From Tubiluchus corallicola (taxonomy: Eukaryota > Priapulida > Priapulimorpha > Priapulimorphida > Tubiluchidae): a DNA stretch of 64,000 bases. The stretch covers positions 1,585,001 to 1,649,000 of the forward strand of contig JAQGDQ010000004.1 of the NCBI GenBank assembly GCA_030141605.1, written 5' to 3'. The position numbers and the translations under genes were made by a program. Positions 1-12,925 of this stretch are shown here, piece after piece. A model generated the notes under the pieces. The model was given only the letters and a program-made list of their open reading frames with translations. It was not told where the DNA came from and did not search any database. Positions within the stretch are counted from its first letter, which is position 1, and every line of letters starts with the position of its first letter.

Positions 1-61
1 AGTTTCACCATTTTTAGACTCATTTGTTCTCACCAATTGGATACAATAACTGCGGAATTTA

Positions 62-596
62 TTAAAGGAAAACCGGAACCAATCTTAAACTGTAGCTCAG
101 AACACTAGTCTATAAAATATTTAAAGGGAACATGCTAGTTTTTAAGAACGGCTTACGAGAAAGAATTATTACCACAGAAACTTAATTTTGCGTTCAGGCC
201 GCCAGTTCTTAGCTGTTATATTTCGTCATTTCTTAGGCGAGCACTAGCGCCTGCATCTATGAAACGTGTTGCCTTACCTCTTAGTTTAAATGTGCTCGGT
301 TGTGACGTAGCACATACGTTCGAGAGCTCGTTAACTTAAAATTTGCTGTGTCTGTCACACTAAATGTTGTACAGTAGCGCTGTACTTCAATTTTCGCTGT
401 CGCAAACATGTGCAAGGCGCTCATGGAATGTTTGTGGTGTAGAAAATTATGTTCAGTTATGATGTCGTCACTAGTTGGGCTAATCTGCCGTTAATTAAGT
501 TTTTAAACTATCAGAAAGGCTTTGGTTGGCATTAGTATACTTTTACCGTACTTCAAAATGGGATGAAATATGAAAAATCATCCTGTTTTCCTTTAA
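62..596 (+). mobile_element. TTAA-flanked inverted-repeat element, copy 1 (MITE-like)
   Basis: It starts TTAAAGGAAAACCGGA and ends TCCTGTTTTCCTTTAA, so the ends are imperfect inverted repeats with TTAA at both sides. The interior matches copies near 3163, 22273, 27235 and 51206, and on the minus strand near 36300 and 51111. No coding frame is present. TTAA target duplication is typical of piggyBac-type transposition, but no transposase is here to prove it. Confidence 0.75.
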
Positions 597-3162
597 ATAT
601 ATATGTTACACGTAATGTGCGAGATTTAGACATTCTACAAAATTCCTAGGCATGTCATATCATACCTTTACATTTCGGTAAAAATGTGAAATAAATATTT
701 TTGCACTTTCACATTTTAGCTAGACGTTTTGCATTACAGCCAACATTTATATAGAATGCGAAAAGCTTTGGCAAAGTCTAAAGTGAACATAATTCGTGTT
801 TAAATTAAATTTTCCTTGATATTTTGCACATTATACATTGCATAAAATGCATAAAACGACTTAGTCAATGTATTAAATTAAACAACCAACTAAAGTAAGC
901 CGAATAGTTCATTGTTTTATTTATTGACAATTCGCGCGATTTCAGCATACCTGACACACCATTCGGCCATCAGGGCCAGGTAGCCAACCGGGAACCTTTG
1001 GGAAACTTGCGAAATGAATCTTTAAGAGTCTAGATATAAACACAGAAATGAAACTCGTGATCTGTCAAGCTATCGCCATTATTAACCTTGCTCTGTACCT
1101 GCCAAACTTGGCCTCTCTGGATCGTTTTGATAATTGTTAAGAAGCTGCTATTTACAAATATTTGCAATGTACAAACTACAGTACACATACCACTATTTAC
1201 GAATACAATTACTACAAATACAAAGTTAAATTATGCCAAATTTAAACTCATCTCATTAGAGAAACTTAAATTAAAATAAAAAATTTCGAACTTAACTTCA
1301 AAATCGAAGCATATTTTACAGACTTGTTTTGAAATTTGTTTACTCAAAATATCTGAGAAGGCAGGAACAAAGCATAATTACTTTCTGAACTCTTCATTAG
1401 AAGATTTAATTGGCTTATTAATTCAAAATAAACTGCAATTTCCAGAGTTTGTTATGTTTTTGCTTGCACTACTTGAGTATGCATTATTCTTAGAAATGCA
1501 AATTATGCCGTAACCATGGCATTAGGACCAACTACATGTCAATTTCGGTGACAATTTCTTTAGCGGTTTATTCAGGTGCAATCCGCAAAACCCCCAAAAA
1601 ACGGACGGAAAAGTCCAGGCAGTTTTTATTACAAACTCCTAGCAGTTCAACAGTTGTCATAAGAACGTTTTTCTGTTTTTAGGCGTCGATTGACAAGTGT
1701 CTGTTCAATTTTGTTGTTGGGCAAGTTATTAGCTCAAAAAATATCTTAATTACGTAGCTTAGGGAGTATGATTAGTATATTTTGAACTACCATTTTAAGA
1801 ACTAAATGAAAACATTAAGTTTACATACATCTTGTAGCTGAACAAGTGTTGAAACTACGCCACAATAGAAAACCCGCCGAAACAACGACGCCGGTACTTT
1901 GATATCCATGCATTTTCAGGAAAGAGCTTTCACATTCGCAAACTGTTTTTCATCGCTTGGCTGCATTGACGTTAGTTTTGAAGAACGGCAACGTGTGTCA
2001 GATAACAAAAGGACATTATGTAAACATAGGAATACAGTAATAAAATAAAATAATGTTGCACTGTGTAACAAATCACAGAATTCACAATACGTAACAATTT
2101 CTGCATCATTATGCAGCAATTATTATGATAAAGACGATGCATTATATAATTAACCAACTAGGCTTTGTCTGTGCCTGTGGTGGGTCTTGTTATTGCCTGG
2201 GTTTGCTCAAATTATTGGATGGGTTATTTATTTCTGTTTTAGACGTGGATATGGCTCCGGTCGAAGTATGATCTGTGTGGGTCTGAGTCTGGGTCTGGTC
2301 TGCTTGTGCTCGTTGGCTAAAAATCTTTTTAATAAAGGCAGGATTCTCGTAAAAATTCACGAACATCAAAACCTTCACAGTTTGATAATAGGTGGCAGCA
2401 GCGACTGAATTCTATAATCAAACTTGTAATAATTTCGCATAGCTAAGTACGTACAATCTCAGCAGCTAAAATATTCCAACCGCCATTTAAGCTTTCCTTA
2501 TTGATGGTTTAGTTTCCGAATCGGGGTCATCGAGAGGAATGAGAAGTGATTAAGTGTTGTTTTGGGCGATTTAAGAGAAATGGAACATTTCAACACTACA
2601 GATTGAACAGTGGTGGTTCGTTGTGGCTGGTTGCTAAACAAAACTTTACTGATTAAGCAATTGTACCTCTATATATGTGTCTTTAGTAATTAATTTTCAG
2701 AAATCCCCGAACTCGGCACCTTGAAATTTAATCTGGTTTTGCACTTGCCCAGAAATGCCACCTGGAATTTCAATAGGAATGAAATTATACTGTTTTTACT
2801 AAACCTACTTTTAGATCATTTTAATATATTAAAACATGTTAAAACATTCCAAGGGAAAAAAGGCAAATTAGAAACGCAAACCCCGTCTAGTGTGAAACTT
2901 CAGCGGTTAGTTAGGAACGCTGCTTATCAAACTATTCTGAATAAATTAGAATTCTATAAGTGGAGCTTTTTAAGTTGGTAATGCATTAAAGGAACCCAAG
3001 CTTTTAATCGCTTCTTGCCTTTATAACGATGTAGACGAAGGAGTTTAAACTGCTCACCTGAGTTATCTTCATGGAAAGGTTGCCAAGCCTTATTAATTTT
3101 TTTCGATATCGTAGGAAACTATCTGTTACCGTTGAAAACTTCGGTCGGCGTAGTCGGTTAAT
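597..3162. other. Noncoding, no recognised feature
   Basis: AT-rich DNA between element copies 1 and 2. The short frames here do not resemble proteins, and I see no RNA gene or repeat structure of note. Confidence 0.4.
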
Positions 3163-3605
3163 TTAAAGGAAAACTAATCCAATCTTAAACTATAGCTCAA
3201 AACAAGTTACCTTATGAAGTATTGAAAGGGGACGTACTATTTTTTAAAAATAACTTACGTAGAAGAAGTATTACCTCAGAAACGTAATTTTCGGAGTCGC
3301 GCAGCTAGTTCTTCGCTGTTACATGCATTTCGCCATCTGCTCGTTAGATGGGCACTAGTTACAGGCATGTCCCCATTTGCTAGTTAAATGAGCTCTAAGT
3401 TCAAAAGTACTCAGTTGTGACGTTTGAGAGCTCATGCATGAGCACGGCGGTAAAGTTGAAATTTGAATTGTAAATTTGAAATTTACCGAGTTTTTGTATA
3501 TCACACTGATTGCTGCACAGTAACACTGTATTTCAATTTTTACTTTTGTAAACACGTGCAACACGCTCATGGAATGCTTGTGTTATTAAAAATGATGATG
3601 GCAGT
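3163..3605 (+). mobile_element. TTAA-flanked element, copy 2, 3' truncated
   Basis: It begins TTTAAAGGAAAAC and follows copy 1 through the shared blocks (TTACATGCATTTCGCCAT, CACGTGCAACACGCTCATGG). Similarity stops near 3605, before the terminal repeat is reached. Overlapping short frames are shadows. Confidence 0.65.
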
Positions 3606-6419
3606 CAGTTCAGCCAAGCAGTATTTGGCCAAGGGATACTTGGTCCCTCAACATTTCACATCAAAAAAATTTGGCCGCCGATCAATTCGACCCCATGCAG
3701 ATTCGGTTCTAGGAATGGCCTCAGGAAAATTCGGTATCTGAATTTTCCCCTCCAAACTATTTTGCGTAGGTCAATTTTCCCGCAAAATATGCGACCTGCT
3801 GACTGTTAATATGCGACCTGCTGACTGACCCTTAATTACCTTCTTTATTTAAAGTTGCGTTTAGTGTAACGTTTATAACTGTATCTATCATAGTGGCGTC
3901 TATTAAGAGTCTTAAGACCTTTAAGCGATAACTACCCAGTCTGTAATGTATATTCATTACGTAAATAAAAATGCCCAATAATAATGTACCCATTATGTAA
4001 TAAAAAAATTGCCCATTATATAGCACCTTTTCTAAAAGATAGGATGAGTTGCTTAGCATGTTGGGTTTATTTTACTGTTATCATCTAAATTTATAAAAAA
4101 TGGCAAATTTTTATAAGTCATTTACTTACACACAAATCAGATACTAGTATGTACAAGTGCTGCCCTCTATTTGTATGACAAAGAAATTTATAAAAGACTG
4201 CTTAAAATATAATGCTAATTTATACTATAAGTGTGTAGAAATTTTCAGGCGCGATGGTAACCGCCATTCACTTGAAAATTATGACGTTGCTTATGAACTT
4301 CGTGACTTCCTGAAGGCATCGTGGCTTTCAGTAAGCGCGCGCTGCTCAAACGATTAAACTTCTGCAGCTTACCTAATGCTCATGCAGTAATATAAAGAAT
4401 CTAATTTTCTATTTCTGTAAAAACTTCTTATACTTTGACAAAAATTGACGATGCGCTGCTTTTTTTCAGTCTGTGAACGGCGTCATTAGTGGAAGGACTG
4501 GCTTTCAAAATGAGAGCGCCCAGCGTGAAATGATCTCGACTTTAAAATGGTTTTACTAAGTACGCGAGGCGCTAATTTTCTTTCCTTTAAGCCGTGGAAT
4601 GCAAGGATAGTCTCGTCAGTGAATTTTCTTGATTAATGATGTCACTGTTATCAGTACTATAACAACATAATAATTTTTTGCTTTGAAAAGGCAAAATATT
4701 TTTTTAACATCGTTAGAAGTTTGATCTAGAATCTAGATGACTTTGCAGGCAAGCTTTGAAATCTATTAACCCATTGAGCAGACACCTGAAGGTCTCTCCA
4801 CATACATTTTGATGGAGACTTTTGCATTTAGTGGAACTGCATTCTAATGGGGGTGGTGGTGCAACATTCTGCTTGGTAGATGGAGTATTAAATAATCCTT
4901 GTTAGCTTTTGTTCTTTGGCTCTCATAATTCAAGCGATGAAGCTATGAAATGCTCCTAAGTTAGAATTGTTTGGCAAGCGCGTTTTAGCTTAATTAGTGT
5001 GTTGTTTGTTTGCGCACGACAGTACCTCATTCCCGCTGTGCAGTGTACACTGACTCTCATCATGTTTTATTTATAACGATGCTAAAAACATAGTGGTAAC
5101 TGGGTCAAATTCTGTCATGCATACTGTCATCTTCTGCCGCGGTATGGCAAAATTCCGTAATACATGCTAATGAGCTATAAAAACAATGTTGATACGTAGA
5201 ATTAATGGCGACAACAACAACAACAACACTTCCAAACAAAGGATACGTTGAAGACACAAATGATCGCTGAAAAGGTTATTATAAAATGGGCAAATATTAT
5301 ATTACGTAATTGGCACATCAGGTTGTTACATGGTGGAACAATTTTTGTTACATTTTAGGCATGTTAACTTATTGTGTAATGAGTCGATTTTGTAACATAA
5401 AGGGCACGTGTTACACAATGGGTCGATTAGTACATAATGGATTGTTACAGGCGTGCATCGGATACATGGATATTTCGACAGGTTACTTTAAGCACAAGTA
5501 TGTTTAAATGCTGGATGTTAAAACATGGGAAAGTTTAGACACAGCTAAGTTTGGGCAGAATACAACAGGATATTTAGATATATACAAACAAGTTTGCCTA
5601 CAAGTAATTTTGGACACAGAGAAGCTTGGACAGAGAACATGGGCGGGATCTGGACAGCGGGATGACCGAGTATCACAATAATCATCGTCACCTACATCAC
5701 TATGTTCATCAAGTGAATAGTCAGAATAAGCCAACCTAGCCATCTAGGCTGGAATCATGTAGGCCTTTTAGTGCATCCTAAATGGTCAGGCGGTCTCCGT
5801 CTTAAACGTGATATTTCCATTTTGCGGAAAAGCTAATCTAGGCAACTTTTTTGAAGTGGAAAATCTATGGACAAAATTACCTAAGCAAAAGTTTCCTTTA
5901 GTCGAATTGCTCGGTGTGTGTGTGTGTGGGGGGGGGGGGGTTGCCAAAGGACTAATAATGGAACACACCATGGTCTATGGCAAGGAATGTCTCTGAAGGC
6001 AGTAATGATGAGGAACAGCAATGGCAGAAGTCAAGACAATTGTTTCAACGCAAACCAGCTGAAATTCCATGAAGATTGTTTCCAGCTTCAAGAAGACCAC
6101 CTCAAGGCGGATGGTCTTAGGCTGTCTTGAAGGTTTTACCTAAAGAAAAGAAACCCCTAGAAGAAGATGGATTAGAACTGGAAGTAGCAAGGCAAAGGAA
6201 AACGGAACACCGCCGTCGGCAATGAAGACATTTTGGCTTACACGAAATCTGTTGAAGCATTGGGGAGCTAACAAGCCACTAAAGCTGCACTGCGGGCGTA
6301 TAATTAATGTACCCTAGTGCACCCTAGGCCTAAGCGGGATATCCTTTAAGATAAGATAGAGTAAATACCGGCAGAGGAGTCTTAGCTATACTATTCACTA
6401 TGGCTATATTCACTGTTTT
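3606..6419. other. Noncoding, no recognised gene
   Basis: AT-rich DNA with a CAA run near 5212-5228 and a GT run followed by a G run near 5916-5940. The stretch 5990-6300 is richer in AAG/GAA-type codons and may be a decayed coding fragment, but I cannot assign it. Confidence 0.35.
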
Positions 6420-7106
6420 TTCTTGAAGATACTAGTTACATATGCATTGAAGAGTCACAACTTTGTTTTGAGAGATAGTTTCTTGCTGGTTAGAATTGAT
6501 TTATTTTGGAAATCACCGTACATTGCCCGTTGATTCTCATTTTTGATATCATCTTCTGTGTCAAGTAGTGATCCCATATATTTGCAACGTTTCCAGGATT
6601 GGCCTCTATCCCGTGATCTGTAAAATTCTTCAGTTTTCGTGTTGTTAACTTTGAGATTTCTTTTTTCTAGTAATTTTGGAATACTTTAATAACAGTATTT
6701 GTTGCAAAATTTTGAAATGCTAATCCATCCAATGTAGTCAGCATATTGTTGGTCTATTAGGAATGGCTTGTAGGAAGCTGGTGCAGGATAAGTGTGATCA
6801 ACCATGTGGAAAGGGAGATTTTCTAGAGAAGCATCGTAACATCTTCGTTTTGGAGTGCATTGATAATTGGCTAGGCACCACGTAAAAAGCACTGGGCTGA
6901 GGCAGTTACCTTAAGGAACACCGATATTAGTTTTGAAAGTTCTTTTTATATTGTTGCATAGGTTTACGTGAAGCCCTGACATCTTTAAGTAGGATTATTA
7001 CCATCTGTAATTCCTCTGGTTCTGAAACTGATGTTAAATCGTCAGATAGTATTTCTCTATCAACAGTATCAAAAGCCTTGCTCATATCAAGCAGTAATAG
7101 AATAAT
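6420..7106 (-). pseudogene. Dead reverse-transcriptase fragment of a non-LTR retrotransposon
   Basis: Read on the minus strand from 7100 downward, it shows RT blocks in order: LLLLDMSKAFDTVDREIL (about 7040-7100), TNIGVP, a stop, then GNCLSPVLF (about 6890-6930), FLIDQQYADYIGWIS (about 6725-6770), and WKRCKYMGSLLDTEDDIK followed by LTSKKLSLKTKL (about 6460-6600). The catalytic box should read YADD, but here the second Asp is Tyr. In addition there is a stop in the GVPQG-type motif, a frameshift near 6975 and further breaks near 6685. The 5' part of the ORF and any endonuclease are missing. It is a non-functional relic, not a host gene. Confidence 0.85.
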
Positions 7107-7220
7107 TGAATATGAACTTGAAGTTATAGCTTTTTCGGCTAAGATTTTTGCAGAAATGATTAACTGTGTAGCGTTCCTTCCTTACAAGTTAGCAGTTGAC
7201 GTCAAACATATTGGTCTATC

Positions 7221-7420
7221 GCTCCGCTACACTACACTACACTACGCTAAACTGAACTGAACTGAGCTGAGCTGAGCTGAGCTGAGCTGAGCTGAGCTGA
7301 GCTGAGCTGAGGTGAGCTGAGCTGAGGTGAGCTGAGGTGAGCTGAACTGAACTGAACTGAACTGAACTGAACTGAACTGAACTGAACTGAACTGAACTGA
7401 ACTGAACTGAACTAAACTTC
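7221..7420. repeat. Pentanucleotide array (CTACA, CTGAA and CTGAG units)
   Basis: About 40 five-base units in one register: first CTACA-type, then CTGAA, a block of CTGAG/GTGAG, then a long block of CTGAA. A 64-codon minus-strand frame of SSVQF/SSAQL repeats is a by-product of the array. Confidence 0.95.
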
Positions 7421-9715
7421 ACGACAGTCACAACTAATGTCTAATCAGCAGATAAACTGATTGCACTTTTTCATAAACACAAATTGCAGAGCAGCAGCTA
7501 TTTTACACGAAATTAACACTTCAAGTAGCCAAAAAATGACTTTTCAATTTAAGCAGAATGTAGAGATGAAATTTCAAAGCACTACAAAATACAGAGACAT
7601 AAGTATAATAAAGAAACTAAGCCATTTTGCCTTGCTTTACAATAAATGACCAACACAAATATTAAGTCTCTCTTGCCTTTAAACATACGAACATCATGTC
7701 TGCGATCTATTTTTCTATATTAACTGACCATGAGCTCGTCTGCAATATTTATTTAGTTTTTGTATTTTTCCGTTTGTCAGGCTGCGGAAATGGAATAAAT
7801 TTGATAGTTCCATTCCACAGACGACCCTTATATTGAATCCTCGGGTCACATAAGTACCAAAGGTATTTTTACCGTGATTATAACCGAAAAATAGTGTAAA
7901 ATTAACTAATATTACATTGATGTATAATATAAGTTTTGACCACATTTGAATTAATTTTGACTGTGAAGATCTCATTAAGGTTTATAAAAACTGGCCAGAG
8001 AAGAAAGCATTATGTTTTTCCCTTATTTAAAGTTTACCAAATAGTTGTTTTGTCTAACTTGCAAAACCATAAACTAAACTGAACTGCGTAATTGTTTAAC
8101 CAGCAACTCGTAGACCTAAGCGTTGTGCATTTCTTCCTTTAAACGAAACTAGACTATATATTTCCACTAATACACTTGCAATTTCAATTGACAATAATAA
8201 AATCTAGAGCCAGGCCAATATTTCTCCCGCTAACTAATGAAAAGTTGAGCATTTTTCATAGCAATATTAGACGCAGCTGTAGCTAAATGTCCCGAATGTA
8301 CCTGCGTTAATTAAGCTCAGCAGGGGTGCGAAATAGAGTCAGCCATTATAGTCACACAAATAATGCTTCTGACTATAATGCAAGCAACAATTTATATAGA
8401 TATTTTGCCAGGTCAATTTTATTTTGAAATTAATGTAACTATGTATACCATGTTATCACAATGTATTTTGCTATATTGTACTGTTGTTTGGTGTTTTCGT
8501 AATAAAATAAAAAAATAGCTTGCACGTTGATTGAGCAATCAACGAAAATGATTGACATTATGATTGACATTGACGTCAATTCCTATGCTTACTAACCTAG
8601 GCCCATAACGAGGTCACCACGAGGTCAAACAAACATGGGTAACCAAAGACGTTTGCTGTGCGTCATACATCATTCTCGCTCACTCGCACCAAAGACGCTA
8701 TGGCAATGCACTTGTTCAAAATTCGCCATAAGAAGGCAAGTTTTTTTAATTGATAAGTCTCTTTTGTTTAACAATAAGTCAATAACTATGAATTCTTTGT
8801 GTAATCATAATAATGCGTTAAAAAAACATCAATATCTGTTGAATTTACATAGACCCTTTACTGACAGTTCGCTGAAGAGAAAAACTGTATTTCAAATTAT
8901 GCCAACGGCTATATCCCATTAGAAGAATTTCGTGCGATGCAACCTATTGTCAACTTCGGGCAGATCTTATTTAACATACGGTTATCGACAGAACAGTCCA
9001 AAACAATAGTACATTTTGAGCTCACTGTACCATTGAAACAAACATTAGTAATAATCACCAATATAAAACAGATAAATAATAAAGCTGCATTAATTAGTGA
9101 CCTCCAAGAAATTGGTTTTTCTGTTACAGTACATCTCGTAGCGTCTGAAGTTGGTTGCAGATCACTTCTCATAATCGAAAACGTCTCTGTGACTGTGAGT
9201 ATTTTCAAAGTACACAACTATCGACCAAATCCATGTATAAAAACACACAGATTGTATGCTCTGGAGAGTATGTAAATTCGTTGTTTTAACGATTTACGAA
9301 ACATTTAATCATTTAGAAAACAACATCAATAAATAATAGAGAATTGTGTAAGAGAATCGGAGTCCTGTGACCAATAAGTTAAACAGAGACAATGCTGTTT
9401 AGCAAATAAGTTTGAAACTCAGTTTAAATTTAAACTGAGCATGTTAAAGAGAAGTATGTTTGTTGTATTTTCTTTTTGCATTACAAGTAGGCCAAAGTAT
9501 ATACTTGAGCGAGTTTATATTGTACATAAAACATTTCATTTTTTACTATTGACCCACACTGTTGGATACATGATGCTTTGCCACAAAATATTTGGATTCA
9601 GGTAGTCTTGGCTACATAGGCATACTGGGCATTGTTTGTTTCAGACACACAGGTCATTTGGAAATGGCACGGGAAAAAAGGACACAAATGGAGAAATAGG
9701 AAAAAACCGCACTCT
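7421..9715. other. Noncoding, no recognised gene
   Basis: AT-rich DNA. Frames of up to 112 codons at 8635-9275 exist on both strands but have no recognisable motif. An A-rich stretch with AATAAAATAAAA near 8500 could be an old retroelement tail. Confidence 0.35.
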
Positions 9716-10620
9716 TGTAAAATAGGAGTTAGGATCAGGGTTACTGTAGGGGATCATTATTTTAGCTATATTTGCCTCTGCCAAAGAAGTGATGCTTCAA
9801 CACTACTGGCTTGTTTTTTGTCCGTCATGGCAGTAAGCCTGTTACGAAACTTGTGGAGAAGGTGGGTAAGGGGCAAGAAAAATGCATTTTGACGCAGATT
9901 CCTGGACAGGGAGAGAGAGTGAAATAAGCGTTTTCCCCAGTCTGTTTTCACAAATTTTACCGAAAATCACGTACAAAAACATTCCTGATTCCTGAAGCAC
10001 TTCGTGGAGGTCTCAGAGGCAATGTTATAGTTCCTTAGAAATAGGAGGACTTGGTACAAGACAGGGTACTTAATTTTTATTATCTCAACCATGGCAAACA
10101 ACAGCGAGTGTGTTTCGGGTTCTATTTTGAGAAATTTTCGCTTAGAAAATTATCTAACGCTTTCTATAACCTTTGCTTGTTCGTGTATTCAGCCTTATAG
10201 ACTGATTCAGTATGTAAACACGTGTATTTGTCAGGCTATTACCATCGTAAAATGGTTAAAAATGTAGATAACACTACGTGGATGTTCGTGCTTTATTTAA
10301 TGAATAAAATTTGTTGTGAGTACTTTGCCTAGTCTATATAATACCAATGCCGGTATATTTTTGTGTTTTTGCTTGTTTATCTATTTTATGTTTTTTTTCA
10401 ACCAAAAGAACCAGATTGGGCATATTTAAGATTTTTCGACATTGGCAGAGATCTGCTGCCTACTGAGAGTGTTCTAGTTTTATTATAGAAATTATTTGCA
10501 TCAGAACTAACATATGTAGGCCTTCCCATGTTTCCATTTGTACCATTTTTTCTGTGCCATTTTTACCGTAGGCTACCATTTTCCTGTGACTATTTTTGCC
10601 TGTGCTATTTTTACCTACAT
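9716..10620 (+). repeat. Dispersed repeat family B, copy 1
   Basis: It matches 42220-42790 in order: AGGATTAGGGTTAC-like start, an AAATGGTTAAAAA(T/G)GTAGATAA block, TAATACCAATGCC/ACT, GGCAGAGATCTG/GGCAGATATCTG, and a closing run of GTGCCATTTTTACC units. About 300 bp (roughly 9780-10090) is extra in this copy. No coding frame; the class is unknown. Confidence 0.65.
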
Positions 10621-10999
10621 TCGTGCAGCTTATTTCTCATCATCCAACGTTTTTAGAGTCTTTATCAGAGGTAGCCTCAAAGACGAACAGAAACTCTAAA
10701 TGCCTTTTGCTTAACCCAGGCGAAGAAGCAAAACAAATAAATCATTCCCATTCATCACGAATGACGACAAACGCTGTTGATATGTGTATACAAAAACTAA
10801 AGAACTATAATATTTTTTAAGTTTGATGGCAATTTGACCCTTGCATAAGTATGATATTTCATTTTTAACATTTAACCATATAAATACAATTTTGAGCTAA
10901 AATATCCCGTATGAATAAATTTTAGGAATCAGCAGACAACAGTAGAGCACAACTTAATATTATTGCTGTGTATCACCCATACATTTTGGCCATTCATTT
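10621..10999. other. Noncoding upstream of the promoter
   Basis: No feature recognised. Base composition changes from AT-rich to GC-richer near 11010. Confidence 0.4.
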
Positions 11000-11312
11000 G
11001 GTGACAACCTTAGGCCCGTGTTGTAATCAGCCCCTACCAACCTCCGCTTTCCCTCGCATATTAAAGCCGCCCCGCTAAAACACGTACTCCCGGTTTTTCC
11101 CTGTTCGCTGCGCTTGTATCAGACAACGGCGCCCGTTCTCAAGGTCGTTTGTTTCCTTACAGAGCCTGCGCGTTTACTAGCCGCCGAGTCGTCGTGAGTC
11201 AAGGACACGCTGTACTATAATCAACGTACACAACACGACTGTTTAATATAGTGAGATGAACAGTTTTTGATGCGTTTCATCAAATATTAGAAGAACTGTG
11301 GACTACGACATA
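11000..11312 (+). promoter_or_regulatory. Probable promoter and 5' UTR of the large gene, with two micro-uORFs
   Basis: This stretch is clearly richer in G+C and CpG (for example around 11050-11190) than its AT-rich surroundings, and it lies directly upstream of the ATG at 11313. No clear TATA box at a defined distance is seen, which suits a CpG-type promoter. Two very short upstream ORFs are present: 11256-11270 (five codons including stop) and 11270-11290 (seven including stop), sharing one base in TGATG. The transcription start cannot be fixed from sequence. Confidence 0.5.
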
Positions 11313-11318
11313 ATGCAG
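11313..11318 (+). CDS. Coding exon 1: start codon plus one codon (Met-Gln)
   Basis: The sequence is ATG CAG followed directly by GTAGGT, a good splice donor, so only two codons are coded here. The ATG has A at -3. It lies at the end of a CpG-richer stretch with two short upstream ORFs. Joining to exon 2 at 19043 keeps phase 0 and gives Met-Gln-Asp-Gln-Gln-Glu-Asp. The link is inferred from splice consensus and phase only. With a six-base coding part the join could be wrong, and an RNA read spanning 11318/19043 would settle it. Confidence 0.5.
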
Positions 11319-12660
11319 GTAGGTTTCTTCAGGTGCTTCTGCCTTTTGTTGTTGTTACACGTGTCTGCCTTTTCAAGGCCGGCTATTAATGGCGGGCAGT
11401 CACTTATAGCGCCGTGTTAGCTAGCTAACCGTGCACGTCGTAATATTGTTTATTAATTTTAGAGCGACATGTGATAACAATAATGAAATGTAGTAAATTT
11501 CACGTGTAATTTAGAAAATGTTTTATATACTAAAATACCATTTGTGGCATTATAATTTAAACGATAGGGTACCTGGTATCGTTTATTGTGTGGTATTTTG
11601 CAAAATCATAAAGTATGTCGTTCTTTCATTCTTGAAGTAAGGTAAAATAAATTGTCTAATATCCACACAAACTTAGAGATCTAGATCAGGTCAGCCGCCA
11701 TGTTATCTTTAGATTTGTTTTTCGCTTTTCGAAAGAGTAAGCTGTTAAGGTGGTAAGCGATTAACATGGTAAGGACATAAAATAAACAGCAAGATGTTAT
11801 TATCCTAACATGGTAGCAACATAAAATGTGGACCTGTGGCATACCACTGTTACAAGCCTGGGCCTGTGGCCTGTGGGTCTAAGTACCATGAACTTCTATC
11901 CGCAATAATTTTCAGTTGACAGATCAAACTTATGATAATTATTTATTATTCTATTGCTATTATAACAAATGTGAAATCGATAGTTAAGATAGTTGGATAT
12001 TGGTCAAAAGATATAACCTTATGTAGGTGAAACGCCCTACATGTTGACAGCTGAGGTTGGCCCCTACAACTTTGCATTTACCCTTGCTTGTAAAGGGTTA
12101 ACCGTGAATAAAAATAATTCGTAATATTATTCCTATGGAGAATTGTTACGAGTTTAACTGCAAATGTAATCAATTCCAGTCGGCCAAGAATTCAGTATTT
12201 ATAGGTTAACAACGCGGGAGACGTTTTCTGCGCATGACAATGTCATTCCAAGGTTATACAAATATGCTATTACTATCCCTTGCATGTGGTGCATTATATA
12301 GGGGTATGTTGGCCCTGCATAATTATAACTTAACAGGATAGTCGAGTAGTTTCACACTTCCGATTTAGCACTTCATTGCTACCTCGTTTGTTTATTCAGA
12401 ATTAATGTAAATTTGTAAGCTACAAACAGTTCTTTATAGACCTAATTTACAACTTTCTTTGGGTAAGTAAACTGTCCATGCACTCAGAGGTTGCGCTGTT
12501 ACTGACAAGTTTTGCAAAGAACTAAAAGTTTTTTTGTGTTCAGTGTTCTTATTAGCCATGTCCGGGCTATTATTTAACGTTGTTTCTAATCGGCTTGTTT
12601 TAATATATCACCGTACCATATAACTGTAATTGGCCTACTCACGGTTTCAGCCGTTCGTTG

Positions 12661-12925
12661 GTTCATTCACAGTGTTCGCTTTTGTTTTATTTATCACCAT
12701 TAATCCAGTTTATCACCATAAACAATCAGTAATTTGTGATAAAATTATGATACGTATTAAACTATAGGGCAAAGCATGGTGTCAATTCATATATTTTTTG
12801 TTCATTCACAATGTCGACTTCTATTTTATTCATCACCATTAAACAATCAGTAATTTCCGGTAATGCTATGATCATTATTAACTATTAAACAAAGCATAGT
12901 GCCAATCCATGTATATTTTGAATTC
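12661..12925. repeat. Diverged tandem duplication, about 139-bp unit
   Basis: GTTCATTCACA at 12661 recurs at 12800. Both units carry TTATCACCATTAA, AAACAATCAGTAATTT and CAAAGCAT(G/A)GTG(T/C)CAAT in the same order. The second unit is slightly shorter. Confidence 0.75.

Noticed and set aside
8909-9275. Overlapping 102- and 112-codon frames on opposite strands
   Set aside because: Neither has a recognisable motif or supporting signals; chance frames in AT-rich DNA are likely.
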